From the NCBI RefSeq assembly GCF_000425385.1, contig NZ_AUDI01000001.1, forward strand, positions 1-64,000: a stretch of DNA of 64,000 nucleotides. The letters are read 5' to 3'. The DNA is from Pseudoduganella violaceinigra DSM 15887 (GTDB lineage Bacteria > Pseudomonadota > Gammaproteobacteria > Burkholderiales > Burkholderiaceae_D). Both the position numbers and the translations under genes were made by a program. Shown piece after piece: positions 35,944-45,340 of this stretch. Below the pieces are notes generated by a model. That model had not been told where the DNA came from and ran no database searches. It saw nothing but the letters and a program-made list of their open reading frames with translations. Numbering within the stretch: the first letter of the stretch is position 1; each line of letters opens with the position of its first letter.

Positions 35944-38900
35944 TTATTTCAGCGCCGGAATCGCCTGCGGCTGCAGCGGCCTGACCGGCTGCTCCTTCAG
36001 CTTCTTCTGCAGCATTTCAAGCGCCACTTCCAGCTGGCGGTCGCGGCCCGTGTAAGTGGCGTGCGGCAGGTTGTCCACCTCCACGTCCGGCGCCACGCCA
36101 GCGCCCTCGATCAGCCATTGCCCGTCCGCCTCGCTGAACTGGCCGGTTTCCGCCACGCGCACCATGCCGTTGTCGGCCAGGCGATTGCGGTCGCTGAGCC
36201 AGACGCCGGCGCCGGCCGTACGTTTGCCCACCAGCGGCGCCAGGCCGAGCGACTTGATGCCGGCGGCGAAGGTCTCCCCGTCCGAATAAGTCAATTCGTC
36301 GACCAGCACCACCAGGTGGCCGCGGAAGGTATCCTGCATGTTCGCGTATGTGCGGCCCGAGGGCGGCGCCCAGTAGGCCCAGGCCTTGCGCAGCAGTTTT
36401 TCGATGATCCAGCTGTCGATATTGCCGCCCTGGTTGCGCCGCACGTCGATAATCAGCCCATCGCGGTTGACGTTGGCGTAGAACTCGCGGGCAAAGGTTG
36501 CGATATCGCCCGAGCCCATCGCGCGCAAATGCATATAGCCGATGCGGCCTTTGGACGCTTCGTCGACCTTGCGCGCCAGACCCTGCTCCCAGTCGCCATA
36601 GCGCAGCGCCGCCTGGCGGGCCGCGCTCACGGGAGTAACGATGACGGAACGCTCGGCCCCTTTCTCAGGGCTCACTTTCAGCAGCACCTGCTTGTCGGCC
36701 TGGTTCAGCAGCAGGTCGGAGATATCGCGCGCCTCGGTCACGGGCTTGCCGTTGACGGCCGTTATGGTATCGCCTTCGTGCACGTCGACATCCGGCTGGG
36801 CCAGCGGCCCGCGCGCGTTCGGCAGTTCAGGTTCGGTGCGGTAGACATGTTCGACGCGGTAGCCCAGGGCGGTACGCTGCAGCACGGCGCCCAGGCCCGC
36901 GGGGCTTCCTTCCGGCGTGGGGCGGCGAATATCGCCCGGCGACACCTGGGAATGCAAGGCCCCCACCTCGGCCACCATCATGCCGAGAATGTCGTTCAGC
37001 TCCGCGCGTTCACTCACACGCTCCACCAGCGGCGCGTATTTGGAACGCACGGCATTCCAGTCCACACCGCGCATCCTGGCGTCGTACAGGAAATCGCGGT
37101 GCATGCGCCATGCATCGTTGAACATCTGCGTCCATTCCAGGCGCGGATTGGAAATCAGCGTCCAGTCATCCACCCGGACCTTGGCCTTGCTGATATCGGA
37201 CGGCTGCTTGGCGCCAGCCTCCACGATCAGCATATCGCCCGGCCCGCTGGCCGAGAAGGTGCGGTAGTAGATGCGCTTCAGATCCGCCGACAGCTCGTAG
37301 TTGCGCACGCCGGCCACGAAGACCTCCGGCGAGGGGCCATTGCGGCCGATGGCCAGGGTCTTCAGCGTGCTGCGGCCGTCGCCGCCGTCGCGCTCGAGGA
37401 AATACAGACGTTTGTCGTCCACCGCCAAGTCCTTGTAATTGCCGGCGGCCAGCGGAACCTCGTACACCCGCTCCGCCAGGCCCGCGAACACCACGGCCGG
37501 CAGCTGCTTGGCCGCAGCGCCGGGCTTGGCGCCGCCGGTCTTTTCCGCCGCCTTCTCGACGGCCTTCTCGGCGGCCTTGTCTTCGGGCGTTTCGGCCGGC
37601 TTGGCGCCCGCCTTGCTCAATTCATCGTCGGCCTTGAACGGGAAGCGGTTACCGGGCTGCAGCGCCAACGCATAGACGCCGACGCGCTTGTCGAACACCG
37701 GCCCCATATTCCGGTCGCCCCATGGCGAGCCATTGGCCAGGGTGAAGTTACGCGAGGACAGGAAGTACAGCCAGCGGCCATCCGGCGAGAACGCAGGCGA
37801 CTCCGAGGCATAGCGGTCGCCGGTGACGAAAGCCAGCTGCTTACTGTCGACGGCGTACAGCCCGATCTGCTCGCGCTGGGCATCGGTATTCGAGCGTACG
37901 AAGGCCAGGTTGCGGCTGTCCGGCGACCAGATGGCGCTATCGTGCTGGTCGACGCCGGCCTTGCCGGCATCGTCGATCAGGGCATTGCTGCGCGTGGCCA
38001 GGTCCAGCAGCCACATTCGGCCTTTCTTGTCGGTGTGCGCCAGCCATTTGCCATCGGGCGAAGGATACAGCGCCCAGCGGTGGTTATTGCCGTCCGCGGT
38101 CAGGCGCTCGCCCTTGCCGGAGCCGTCGGCCGCAAACTTCCAGATCTCGTTTTCGCCGCTGGTATCGACGATCGCGAACACCGATTTCTCGTCATGGCTG
38201 AACACCGCATCGCGGGCGCGCGCGCCTTCCGGAATGGCGATCTCCACGCGGCGCAGGCTGCCGGTGCCGGCAATGCTGACGCGTCCCCGCGCCGTCAGCA
38301 GCACCCGCTCCTCGCGCGCCGACAAGGCCGTGCTGGTCAGGCTGTCGAGCGGCGAGCGGATCTGGCGCGTGCGCTGCTGGTCGAAGTCCGACAAGAGCGA
38401 GACCTTCAGCGGGCGCGACACGCCGTCGGCCAGGTCCAGCACCTGCACGTCGGCGCCGAGCTGGTAGACGATGCGTCCATCGCCCAGGGCGGCGTTGCGC
38501 ACGTCCCAGTCCTTATGGCTGGTGTGGGCGCGCAGGTCGCCGCCGTTGGCATCGGAAGACCAGATATTGTCGGCGCCATCGCGGTCGCTGATGAAATACA
38601 GGCGGCCCTTCCACCACATCGGGCGCTTGCTGTTGCCAGCTTCGCCGGCAAAGACCTGGCGCGCCTCGCCGCCGCCGTCGATATCGTAGCGCCACAGCTG
38701 GGCATGCGCCCCGCCCCGGTAGCGCCGCACATTATCGCCGGTCATCACCAGGCCGAGCCGCGTGAAGTACAGCGTCTTGCCGGCATCGTCGAGCACCGCA
38801 TCGTTGGCGTCCGCCACCGCGAAGGCGCGGCGCGCCAGCGTGGACGGCTTGACCGCCGACACTTCCCATTGGTTGCGCGGACCGCTCTGCGCCGGCAGCG

Positions 38901-39258
38901 CCACCAGCACTTCGCCCTGTGCCGTCCAGCCCAAGACGCGTGCATTCTCGTTGGCGAACGTGACGCGTTTGGGCAGGCCGCCCGCCAGCGGCATCACATA
39001 CGCTTCCGGCGTGCCTTCATAGCTGGCGATAAAGGCCAGCCATTGGCCGTCGGGCGAAATGGCGGCCATCGATTCCGTCGCGGCGTGCGTGGTCAAGCGC
39101 TGTGCGGGGCCGCCATGGAGGCCGCTCTTCCACAAGTCGCCTTCCGCCGTGAACACCACGGTATCGCCGCGCACGGCAGGAAAACGGAGATAAGGATCGG
39201 CAGCGTGCGCGCCGAATGCGGCCAGCAGGCCAAGCGAGAGCAGAAGGGATTTTTTCAT
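35944..39258 (-). CDS. Exported Tricorn-like S41 protease
   Basis: The precursor of 1104 residues begins MKKSLLLSLGLLAAFGAHAA, a signal peptide cleaved before DPYLRFP; an upstream in-frame start at 39273 is less likely. The N-terminal half is a beta-propeller built from WD40-like/TolB-type repeats (recurring SPDGxWLAF patterns such as ISPDGQWLAF and FSPDGRWLYFLSS). An Ala/Lys-rich linker lies near 550-580, followed by a Tricorn C1 region, a PDZ domain (GDTITAVNGKPV, near 830) and an S41 peptidase core, with nucleophile Ser in YSDGE near residue 990. It probably degrades peptides in the periplasm. The stop lies 3 bases from the converging regulator. Confidence 0.93.
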   Translation of the reverse strand: MKKSLLLSLGLLAAFGAHAADPYLRFPAVRGDTVVFTAEGDLWKSGLHGGPAQRLTTHAATESMAAISPDGQWLAFIASYEGTPEAYVMPLAGGLPKRVTFANENARVLGWTAQGEVLVALPAQSGPRNQWEVSAVKPSTLARRAFAVADANDAVLDDAGKTLYFTRLGLVMTGDNVRRYRGGAHAQLWRYDIDGGGEARQVFAGEAGNSKRPMWWKGRLYFISDRDGADNIWSSDANGGDLRAHTSHKDWDVRNAALGDGRIVYQLGADVQVLDLADGVSRPLKVSLLSDFDQQRTRQIRSPLDSLTSTALSAREERVLLTARGRVSIAGTGSLRRVEIAIPEGARARDAVFSHDEKSVFAIVDTSGENEIWKFAADGSGKGERLTADGNNHRWALYPSPDGKWLAHTDKKGRMWLLDLATRSNALIDDAGKAGVDQHDSAIWSPDSRNLAFVRSNTDAQREQIGLYAVDSKQLAFVTGDRYASESPAFSPDGRWLYFLSSRNFTLANGSPWGDRNMGPVFDKRVGVYALALQPGNRFPFKADDELSKAGAKPAETPEDKAAEKAVEKAAEKTGGAKPGAAAKQLPAVVFAGLAERVYEVPLAAGNYKDLAVDDKRLYFLERDGGDGRSTLKTLAIGRNGPSPEVFVAGVRNYELSADLKRIYYRTFSASGPGDMLIVEAGAKQPSDISKAKVRVDDWTLISNPRLEWTQMFNDAWRMHRDFLYDARMRGVDWNAVRSKYAPLVERVSERAELNDILGMMVAEVGALHSQVSPGDIRRPTPEGSPAGLGAVLQRTALGYRVEHVYRTEPELPNARGPLAQPDVDVHEGDTITAVNGKPVTEARDISDLLLNQADKQVLLKVSPEKGAERSVIVTPVSAARQAALRYGDWEQGLARKVDEASKGRIGYMHLRAMGSGDIATFAREFYANVNRDGLIIDVRRNQGGNIDSWIIEKLLRKAWAYWAPPSGRTYANMQDTFRGHLVVLVDELTYSDGETFAAGIKSLGLAPLVGKRTAGAGVWLSDRNRLADNGMVRVAETGQFSEADGQWLIEGAGVAPDVEVDNLPHATYTGRDRQLEVALEMLQKKLKEQPVRPLQPQAIPALK

Positions 39259-39273
39259 GCCGAGATTGTGCAA

Positions 39274-39303
39274 TAAAAAACCCGCTCAGTGAGCGGGCTT
39301 TTT
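39274..39303 (-). terminator. Intrinsic terminator after the PEP-CTERM gene
   Basis: CCCGCTC/GAGCGGG stem at 39281-39297 with A6 on the left and T6 on the right. It ends leftward transcription of the PEP-CTERM gene before the Tricorn-like gene. Confidence 0.85.
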
Positions 39304-39335
39304 CGGCATTTCGATGGTGCAGCGCAATGCCGCGG

Positions 39336-40130
39336 TCAAGCCTTGCGGCGGCGACCCAAGGCCAGCGCCAACATACCGATGCCCAGCAGCGCCAGCGAGC
39401 CAGGCTGCGGCACGCCATGCACCTTGTCGCCCGCCGCCATGCCGTACGCGGCAACGCCGTCACGCACATTGAAGGCATAGCGGCCGACCACACCGACATT
39501 GCTGCCGCTGATCAGCGCCAGCGAACCCGCGTCGAGCAGCTTGTTCGGGCTACCCGATCCTTTGAATTCGAAATCGGCTGCCGTGCCCACCATATGGAAA
39601 CCAGCGCGTGCCTTGTCGCCTTGGTCCCATGTCAGCGCGCCATAGTTGTAGTAGAAGTCGAAGTTATTGGCGCCGGTGTCGGAACGGTCCACCAGCATCA
39701 GCTGGAAGGTGTTGCGCTTGTCGTCGTTCGATCCGTAGTAGCCGACTTTGTCCCAGGTCACGGCGAAGGCGTTGTGGCCGTCGAATTGCGTGTTGCCGTA
39801 GCCGATGCTGCCATGGCCGTTGCGGATGTCGACATCGCCGAAGAACGGGGCCAGGAAGGAGTTGCTGTAGGCGTTGCCGTTGAATGCGGTCGGCGAAAAG
39901 AGGCTCATGCCGCTGCCGAAGGAAACATTGCCATTGGTGTTGACGAACAGGCTGCTGAAGATGGTGCCGTTCAGGCCCAGTTTCATGCCGCCCGCCAGGT
40001 TGACCAGGGTGCTGCCATCATCGACGGCCGCCACATTGGTCAGCTTGAAACCGGACAGGATCGGGGAGGCGGAAGCGGTGGCGCTGCACGCCAGCAAGGC
40101 GGCGCAAATCAGGGAGGTCAACTTGGTCAT
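39336..40130 (-). CDS. PEP-CTERM exported protein with NIDO-like domain
   Basis: The 264-residue precursor starts MTKLTSLICAALLACSATAS; ATG at 40130 is preferred to one ten codons upstream because the signal peptide begins there. The mature part resembles the nidogen NIDO domain (FFGDVDIR, then GNTQFDGHNAFAVTWDKVGYY, with NTFQLMLVDRS and DFYYNYG). The C terminus is a sorting signal: VPQPGS, a hydrophobic helix LALLGIGMLALALG, then RRRKA. Such proteins are handled by exosortase and go to the cell surface or extracellular matrix. No exosortase gene is in this window. Confidence 0.88.
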   Translation of the reverse strand: MTKLTSLICAALLACSATASASPILSGFKLTNVAAVDDGSTLVNLAGGMKLGLNGTIFSSLFVNTNGNVSFGSGMSLFSPTAFNGNAYSNSFLAPFFGDVDIRNGHGSIGYGNTQFDGHNAFAVTWDKVGYYGSNDDKRNTFQLMLVDRSDTGANNFDFYYNYGALTWDQGDKARAGFHMVGTAADFEFKGSGSPNKLLDAGSLALISGSNVGVVGRYAFNVRDGVAAYGMAAGDKVHGVPQPGSLALLGIGMLALALGRRRKA

Positions 40131-40168
40131 ATGTACATCAACTAGGCAATTGGGCAACAATGCCTGTC

Positions 40169-40197
40169 ATTATACAAATTGAATTAACCAATAGCAA
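40169..40197 (-). promoter_or_regulatory. Sigma-70 promoter of the PEP-CTERM gene
   Basis: On the minus strand, TTGCTA and a perfect TATAAT are separated by exactly 17 bases, giving a leader of about 32 bases before the ATG at 40130. Confidence 0.8.
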
Positions 40198-40198
40198 A

Positions 40199-40228
40199 TA
40201 AAAAGCCCGCTCGAAAAGAGCGGGCTTT
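40199..40228 (-). terminator. Intrinsic terminator of clpS-clpA
   Basis: AAAGCCCGCTC/GAGCGGGCTTT stem with a GAAAA loop at 40202-40228, with A-rich DNA on the left forming the U-run of the leftward transcript, 18 bases after the clpA stop. Confidence 0.9.
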
Positions 40229-40246
40229 GGGGCCGCGGCGCGGCGC

Positions 40247-42547
40247 TTATTCGACTTCGACGGTTTCCGGCGGCGGCGTCGGCGCCGCATCCGGTTCCGG
40301 GAACTCCAGCTTGATCGCTTCGCCTTCGTCCAGGTCGACGATCACCCGGCCGCCGGAGACCAGGCGGCCAAACAGCAGCTCGTCGGCCAGCGCCTTGCGG
40401 ATCAGGTCCTGGATCAGGCGCGACATCGGGCGCGCGCCCATCAGCGGATCGAAGCCCTTCTTCGCCAGGAACTTGCGCAGCTTCTCGCTGAAGATCGCTT
40501 CCACCTTCTTCTCGTGCAGCTGCTCTTCCAGCTGCATCAGGAACTTGTCGACCACGCGCAGGATGATTTCCTCGTCCAGGGCGCGGAAGCTGATGGTCGC
40601 ATCCAGGCGGTTGCGGAACTCCGGCGTAAACATCCGCTTGATGTCCGCCATCTCGTCGCCCGCTTCCTTGCTGTCGGTGAAGCCGATCGAACGCTTCTGC
40701 AGGCTTTCCGCACCCGCATTGGTGGTCATGATGATGATCACGTTGCGGAAGTCGGCCTTGCGGCCGTTGTTGTCGGTCAGCGTGCCGTGGTCCATCACCT
40801 GCAGCAGAATATTGAAGATATCCGGATGCGCCTTCTCGATCTCGTCCAGCAGCAGCACCGCGTGCGGCTTCTTGGTGATGGCCTCGGTCAGCAGGCCACC
40901 CTGGTCGTAGCCCACGTAGCCCGGCGGCGCGCCGATCAGGCGGCTCACCGCATGGCGCTCCATGTACTCCGACATGTCGAAGCGGATCAGCTCAATACCC
41001 AGGATGAAGGCCAGCTGCTTGGCCACCTCGGTCTTGCCGACGCCGGTCGGGCCAGAGAACAGGAAGGAACCGATCGGCTTGTCCTGTTTACCCAGGCCGG
41101 CGCGCGACATCTTGATGGCGGACGCCAGCGCTTCGATGGCCGGATCCTGGCCGAACACCACATTGCGCAGGTCGCGGTCGATGGTGGCCAGCTTGCTGCG
41201 GTCGTCCTGGTTGACGGTCTGCGGCGGGATGCGTGCGATCTTGGAAATGATTTCCTCGATCTCGGTCTTGCCGATGGTTTTCTTCTGCTTCGACTTCGGC
41301 AGGATGCGCTGGGCGGCGCCCGCCTCGTCGATCACATCGATGGCCTTGTCCGGCAAGTGGCGGTCGTTGATGAAGCGCGCCGCCAGCTCGGCCGCGGTCG
41401 ACAGCGCCGACGACGAATACTTCACGCCATGGTGCTCTTCGAAGCGCGACTTGAGGCCGCGCAGGATCTGCACGGTCTGCTCCACGGTCGGCTCATTGAC
41501 GTCGACCTTCTGGAAGCGGCGGCTCAGCGCATGGTCTTTCTCGAACACGCCGCGGAATTCCGTGAACGTGGTCGCGCCGATGCACTTCAGCTGGCCGTTC
41601 GCCAGGGCCGGTTTCAGCAGGTTGGACGCGTCCAGCGTACCGCCCGAGGCCGAGCCGGCGCCGATGATGGTGTGGATCTCGTCGATGAACAGGATGCCGT
41701 TCGGGTTATCCTTCAGCTGCTTGAGCACGGCCTTCAGGCGCTGCTCAAAGTCGCCGCGGTATTTGGTGCCGGCCAGCAGCGCGCCCATGTCCAGCGAGTA
41801 CACGACCGCGCTGGTCAGCACTTCCGGCACGTCGCCCTGAGTGATGCGGTAAGCCAGGCCTTCCGCGATGGCGGTCTTGCCCACGCCGGCTTCGCCCACC
41901 AGCAGCGGGTTGTTCTTGCGGCGGCGGCACAGCACCTGGATCACGCGGTCCACTTCCTCTTCGCGGCCGATCAACGGATCGATCTTGCCCTCGGCGGCGG
42001 ACTTGTTCAGGTTCTGCGTGAACTGGTCGAGCGGCGATTCCTTGGTCTGGCCTTCCGGCGCCGCGCCCTCTTCCACGCCCTCGGACGCTTTGCCGGAATC
42101 CATCTGCTGGTCCTTGCGCACGCCGTGCGAAATGAAGTTGACCACGTCCAGGCGGGTCACGCCCTGCTGGTGCAGGTAGTACACCGCGTGCGAGTCCTTT
42201 TCGCCGAAGATGGCCACCAGCACGTTGGCGCCGGTGACTTCCTTCTTGCCGTTGGAAGCCGACTGGACGTGCATGATGGCGCGCTGGATCACGCGCTGGA
42301 AGCCCAGCGTCGGCTGGGTATCCACTTCACCGGTGCCGGGCACCGTCGGCGTGTTATCGCCGATGAAGTTCGTCAGCGTTTTGCGCAGGTCCTCGATATT
42401 CACCGCGCAGGCGCGCAGCACCTCGGCTGCCGATGGATTGTCCAGCAGGGCCAGCAGCAAGTGTTCCACCGTGATGAACTCATGCCGTGCTTGCCGCGCT
42501 TCGACAAACGCCATGTGCAAACTTACTTCCAATTCCTGCGCAATCAT
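40247..42547 (-). CDS. clpA: ATP-dependent Clp protease ATP-binding subunit ClpA
   Basis: This 766-residue AAA+ unfoldase feeds substrates to ClpP. It has an N-terminal double Clp_N repeat (about 1-145), a first AAA+ domain with Walker [10 protein letters not shown] near residue 218, and a second with GPTGVGKTE near 502. A ClpP-docking loop IGF lies near residue 622 and the Clp D2-small domain at the C terminus. The Pro-rich tail ([14 protein letters not shown]) is longer than in E. coli. The ATG at 42547 overlaps the clpS stop by 4 nt; an earlier in-frame start at 42649 lies within clpS. Confidence 0.95.
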   Translation of the reverse strand: MIAQELEVSLHMAFVEARQARHEFITVEHLLLALLDNPSAAEVLRACAVNIEDLRKTLTNFIGDNTPTVPGTGEVDTQPTLGFQRVIQRAIMHVQSASNGKKEVTGANVLVAIFGEKDSHAVYYLHQQGVTRLDVVNFISHGVRKDQQMDSGKASEGVEEGAAPEGQTKESPLDQFTQNLNKSAAEGKIDPLIGREEEVDRVIQVLCRRRKNNPLLVGEAGVGKTAIAEGLAYRITQGDVPEVLTSAVVYSLDMGALLAGTKYRGDFEQRLKAVLKQLKDNPNGILFIDEIHTIIGAGSASGGTLDASNLLKPALANGQLKCIGATTFTEFRGVFEKDHALSRRFQKVDVNEPTVEQTVQILRGLKSRFEEHHGVKYSSSALSTAAELAARFINDRHLPDKAIDVIDEAGAAQRILPKSKQKKTIGKTEIEEIISKIARIPPQTVNQDDRSKLATIDRDLRNVVFGQDPAIEALASAIKMSRAGLGKQDKPIGSFLFSGPTGVGKTEVAKQLAFILGIELIRFDMSEYMERHAVSRLIGAPPGYVGYDQGGLLTEAITKKPHAVLLLDEIEKAHPDIFNILLQVMDHGTLTDNNGRKADFRNVIIIMTTNAGAESLQKRSIGFTDSKEAGDEMADIKRMFTPEFRNRLDATISFRALDEEIILRVVDKFLMQLEEQLHEKKVEAIFSEKLRKFLAKKGFDPLMGARPMSRLIQDLIRKALADELLFGRLVSGGRVIVDLDEGEAIKLEFPEPDAAPTPPPETVEVE

Positions 42548-42846
42548 ACTTCCTCCATCACACATTGCAGGGGGTGGCCCGCCTTGCGTGCATGCGTTAA
42601 AACGAACTCCACTTTGGTTGAAGCTATATCCTTCGAGAACACGCCGCACACGCCTTTGCCGTAGCGATGGACACTCAGCATAATTTGTGTGGCCGTGTCA
42701 TGGTCCTTATTGAAATACTCCTGGATGATGGCGACCACAAACTCCATGGGAGTGTAGTCGTCATTGAGCAGCGCCACCTGGTACATAGGTGGCGGCTTTA
42801 TCGCCTGCCGTTCCAGGACGGTTTCGGTGTCATGCTTGGTTGCCAT
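42544..42846 (-). CDS. clpS: Clp protease adaptor ClpS
   Basis: This 100-residue adaptor hands N-degron substrates to ClpA. The core [13 protein letters not shown] (residues about 25-37, with substrate-binding Asn-Asp-Asp) and the helix with [12 protein letters not shown] are intact. The N-terminal extension of about 20 residues fits the family. The start at 42846 is chosen over an in-frame codon 14 residues upstream. Translation is coupled to clpA. Confidence 0.95.
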   Translation of the reverse strand: MATKHDTETVLERQAIKPPPMYQVALLNDDYTPMEFVVAIIQEYFNKDHDTATQIMLSVHRYGKGVCGVFSKDIASTKVEFVLTHARKAGHPLQCVMEEV

Positions 42847-43171
42847 ACGCTTATATTCTAATGCTTTCAGACTGGATGCAACGCTCATTTAAGAGGGGCA
42901 TTTCCGCCACGACTCATCTTACGCGTTTTCGGCGATTACCGCAGATGGCGGTTGGGTTGGTCAAAATCAAGAGGCATAAAAATAGCTGTTGCATAAATCT
43001 CACCATGTGCTAGTGAAAGCGCTTGACATAAAAAATTGTTCCGCCAACAATGCGATATCGACTTTGTGCAGATCTGTACATGTTGGTAAGAAGTGAGTTG
43101 TCGAGGAGGGGGCAGGAAGCTTCTTGCTTTTATGGCTCGTGTGATTCGTTTTTAATGAAAGTTTTTTTAAA
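42847..43171. other. clpS/csp divergent intergenic region
   Basis: The 325-bp region holds no gene I can support. The right part contains the cold-shock gene promoter and its long untranslated leader; the left part should contain the clpS promoter, which I could not define. Confidence 0.6.
43023..43051 (+). promoter_or_regulatory. Putative promoter of the cold shock gene
   Basis: A perfect TTGACA -35 is followed after 17 bases by AACAAT, a weaker -10. Transcription from here gives a leader of about 115 bases, a length typical of cold-regulated csp mRNAs whose leaders act as temperature-sensitive structures. Confidence 0.6.
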
Positions 43172-43375
43172 ATGGCAACTGGTACCGTTAAGTGGTTCAA
43201 TGACTCCAAAGGTTTTGGCTTCATCACTCCTGATGATGGCGGTGAGGATTTGTTCGCGCACTTTTCCGCTATTAACATGAACGGCTTCAAGACCCTGAAA
43301 GAAGGTCAAAAAGTGCAGTTCGAAGTCACGCAAGGCCCTAAAGGCAAGCAAGCTTCTAACATCCAGGCTAACTAA
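43172..43375 (+). CDS. CspA-family cold shock protein
   Basis: This 67-residue single-domain nucleic-acid chaperone begins [21 protein letters not shown]1 (KGFGFI) and RNP2 (DLFAHFS) are intact. It melts RNA secondary structure on cold shock or in stationary phase. The Shine-Dalgarno is weak (GAAAG before a T-run), consistent with translation controlled by leader structure. It is monocistronic with its own terminator. Confidence 0.96.
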   Translation: MATGTVKWFNDSKGFGFITPDDGGEDLFAHFSAINMNGFKTLKEGQKVQFEVTQGPKGKQASNIQAN

Positions 43376-43393
43376 TCCGTAGCCTCGGACACC

Positions 43394-43422
43394 GAAAAGC
43401 CCCGCCCCGCGGGGTTTTTTTT
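43394..43422 (+). terminator. Intrinsic terminator of the cold shock gene
   Basis: AAAA-G-CCCCG pairs with CGGGG-TTTT around a short C-rich loop and is followed by a run of eight T residues, starting about 20 bases after the stop. Confidence 0.85.
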
Positions 43423-43474
43423 CGCCTACCGGAAAGCGTATTATGCGGTTTTTCTGCATCGCTATTTCAACCAT

Positions 43475-43984
43475 ATGAAGCTTCGCACCCTGCGCCCCGG
43501 CGACGCCGACGCCCTGCTCGCCTTCGAACTGGCCAACCGCGCCTGGTTTGAATCCAAGGTCGAAGCGCGGCCGCCAGGCTTTTATAGCGGCGCGGGCGTG
43601 GCTCACCATATCGCCGACTGCCTCGCCAAATATGAAGTCGGCACCATGCATCCCTGCCTGTTGGTGGATGACGACGACAGCATCCTGGGACGCACCAACC
43701 TGAGGGACATCGATGCCGCAAGCCAGCGCGCCGAAATCGGCTACCGCATCGCGCAGCATGCCTGCGGACGCGGCCTGGCCGGCTTGGCGCTGCGGCATAT
43801 GCTGGCGCAAGCCTACAGCCGCTGGCAGCTCGCTTCCGTGGAAGCCTACGTCACCGTAAATAATCCGATCTCGGCACACATACTGGCCAAACAAGGCTTC
43901 CAGCTGGTCGGCCTGGAGCCCGCCCATGCCGAAGTCGCCGGTCAACGCCTGGACTGCCACCACTACCGCCACCTGCGCGTCTGA
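43475..43984 (+). CDS. GNAT-family N-acetyltransferase (RimJ/RimL-like)
   Basis: This 169-residue acetyl-CoA-dependent transferase begins MKLRTLRPGDADALLAFE. The acetyl-CoA loop appears as AQHACGRGLAGLALRHML (about residues 90-107), and the terminal VNNPISAHILAKQGFQLVG matches the RimJ/RimL pattern. It might acetylate a protein N terminus or a small amine such as an antibiotic; the substrate cannot be told. There is no obvious ribosome binding site. Confidence 0.85.
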   Translation: MKLRTLRPGDADALLAFELANRAWFESKVEARPPGFYSGAGVAHHIADCLAKYEVGTMHPCLLVDDDDSILGRTNLRDIDAASQRAEIGYRIAQHACGRGLAGLALRHMLAQAYSRWQLASVEAYVTVNNPISAHILAKQGFQLVGLEPAHAEVAGQRLDCHHYRHLRV

Positions 43985-43997
43985 GCTGGTAAGATAG

Positions 43998-44020
43998 ACT
44001 TATCTTTAGGATAAGTTTTT
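43998..44020. promoter_or_regulatory. Inverted repeat overlapping the next gene's ribosome binding site
   Basis: ACTTATC-TTTAG-GATAAGT is a perfect 7-bp dyad followed by T5, directly before the start at 44024. The AGG of the Shine-Dalgarno lies at the loop/stem border. It may be an operator, a weak terminator of the GNAT gene or an RNA hairpin limiting translation. Confidence 0.5.
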
Positions 44021-44023
44021 CAT

Positions 44024-45316
44024 ATGCATAAGCCGCGCAATCTCACCGCCACCGTGGAATCAACAAGCTACCAGGTCGAAAGGCATGAGCGCTTGGCGAG
44101 CGGGGCGATCCGAAAGGCCCTGGAAGAACCCGACAATCCGCACCAATACAGCCTGCTGGAAGTGCCCAGCCACCTGGCCCGAGGACTGCTGCAGCGCTAC
44201 GCTCGCGGCGACTCGCCCGACTTGCTGCGTCGCCACTTCCATGGTGACTACCTGCCCTTACTGCAGCAAGCGGCAGACTTGTCCGCCAAGCTGTTTCCCG
44301 ATCATCGGCTGCGCCTGCACGCTGACCAAACGGCCAGCTGGATGTTGTTGTTCGCCTTGGTCTGCTTCGACGACGAGGGCGCGCATGTGGCGCATCTGGA
44401 CAACTGGTTCACGCCAGACGGAAATCCAGTCCTGTTTGCGATGGTGCGCAAAGCCTTCGCGCCAGGCGAGCGCTACCCGGCCGACCTCGATATTGAGCAC
44501 AAGGCGATGCCGCACGAGGAGCAGCTGGTGGGCGCGCTGCTGCAACCGCCCGCCACCTGGCCACACGCATTTGCCGCCTACATGAAGCAGTGGCCCAGGC
44601 TCATGAAGGATTACGGCTACCGGGAGCAGGTCGAGGAGGGCAAGTCGGCATTTGATTATTTCCCGCTTCACCTGGGCCTTGCCGTTTGCGCCTTCGATGT
44701 CGACGACAGCGCTTTCCGCCACCTGCCCTATTATCCGCACGAGCTGGTCGACCATTACCGCGCGCACGTTCGCCTTGCGCGCGATGCCTGGCGCAGCTGT
44801 GTGCTGGACCCGGGCGAGGGCTTGCCCGATACCGCCAAACCGAAACCCAGGAAAGACTACGTGCTGAGCAAAGCCGAAGCCTACGCCCGCTGGATCGAGC
44901 TGGTGTGCGGCGAACAGCCTGTCCTGATCGACGCCGCCAGGCAGGCGCTGGGTAAGCGCAAAACGATGCCGCCTATCGATAGGCTGACGGAGACGTTGGC
45001 GCCGCGTGGCTTGGCGCTGCATGCCGATTTGAAGGATGACGCCGCGCTAGCCACCCAGGCAACTGCACTGTGCAAAGTCTGGCAATTGCCCGCAACGGCG
45101 TTTGCCAACACGGCGCAGCAAGGCGCGGCCGCTGCCACCACGATGCTCAACGCGCTGCAAGACTGTGCCGACGTCAACGCGCGGCGGCTTGCCGTCTTCG
45201 ATGGCGGCGGCGATAACTGGAACGCCCTTCTATACAGCTATCACCACGAAGCCGAGTTCACGACGCTATGCGAGCAACTTGGCCTCAAGCGCTTGGACCG
45301 CAGCCAGTGGCAATAA
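44024..45316 (+). CDS. PoNi-like (DUF1911-type) immunity protein homologue
   Basis: This 430-residue soluble protein has, in the middle (residues about 210-245, FDYFPLHLGLAVCAFDVDDS then FRHLPYYPHELVDHY), the pattern of the C-terminal PoNi/DUF1911 domain. That domain is found in immunity proteins against PoNe DNase toxins. The extra C-terminal part (about 330-430, ending in DGGGDNWNALLYSY...) may be a second small domain, perhaps DUF6630-like, but that is uncertain. No PoNe toxin, VgrG, PAAR or Hcp gene is near, so it would be an orphan immunity gene. Function is inferred from residue pattern only. Confidence 0.65.
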   Translation: MHKPRNLTATVESTSYQVERHERLASGAIRKALEEPDNPHQYSLLEVPSHLARGLLQRYARGDSPDLLRRHFHGDYLPLLQQAADLSAKLFPDHRLRLHADQTASWMLLFALVCFDDEGAHVAHLDNWFTPDGNPVLFAMVRKAFAPGERYPADLDIEHKAMPHEEQLVGALLQPPATWPHAFAAYMKQWPRLMKDYGYREQVEEGKSAFDYFPLHLGLAVCAFDVDDSAFRHLPYYPHELVDHYRAHVRLARDAWRSCVLDPGEGLPDTAKPKPRKDYVLSKAEAYARWIELVCGEQPVLIDAARQALGKRKTMPPIDRLTETLAPRGLALHADLKDDAALATQATALCKVWQLPATAFANTAQQGAAAATTMLNALQDCADVNARRLAVFDGGGDNWNALLYSYHHEAEFTTLCEQLGLKRLDRSQWQ

Positions 45317-45340
45317 CTAAACAAGCAAAAGGAAAAACAA

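Noticed and set aside
36061..39276. 1071-codon plus-strand frame opposite the Tricorn-like protease
   Set aside because: Antisense shadow of a GC-rich gene; no ribosome binding site or domain, while the minus strand has a signal peptide, propeller, PDZ and S41 motifs.
40514..42664. 716-codon plus-strand frame opposite clpA
   Set aside because: Antisense shadow of clpA with no recognisable protein features.
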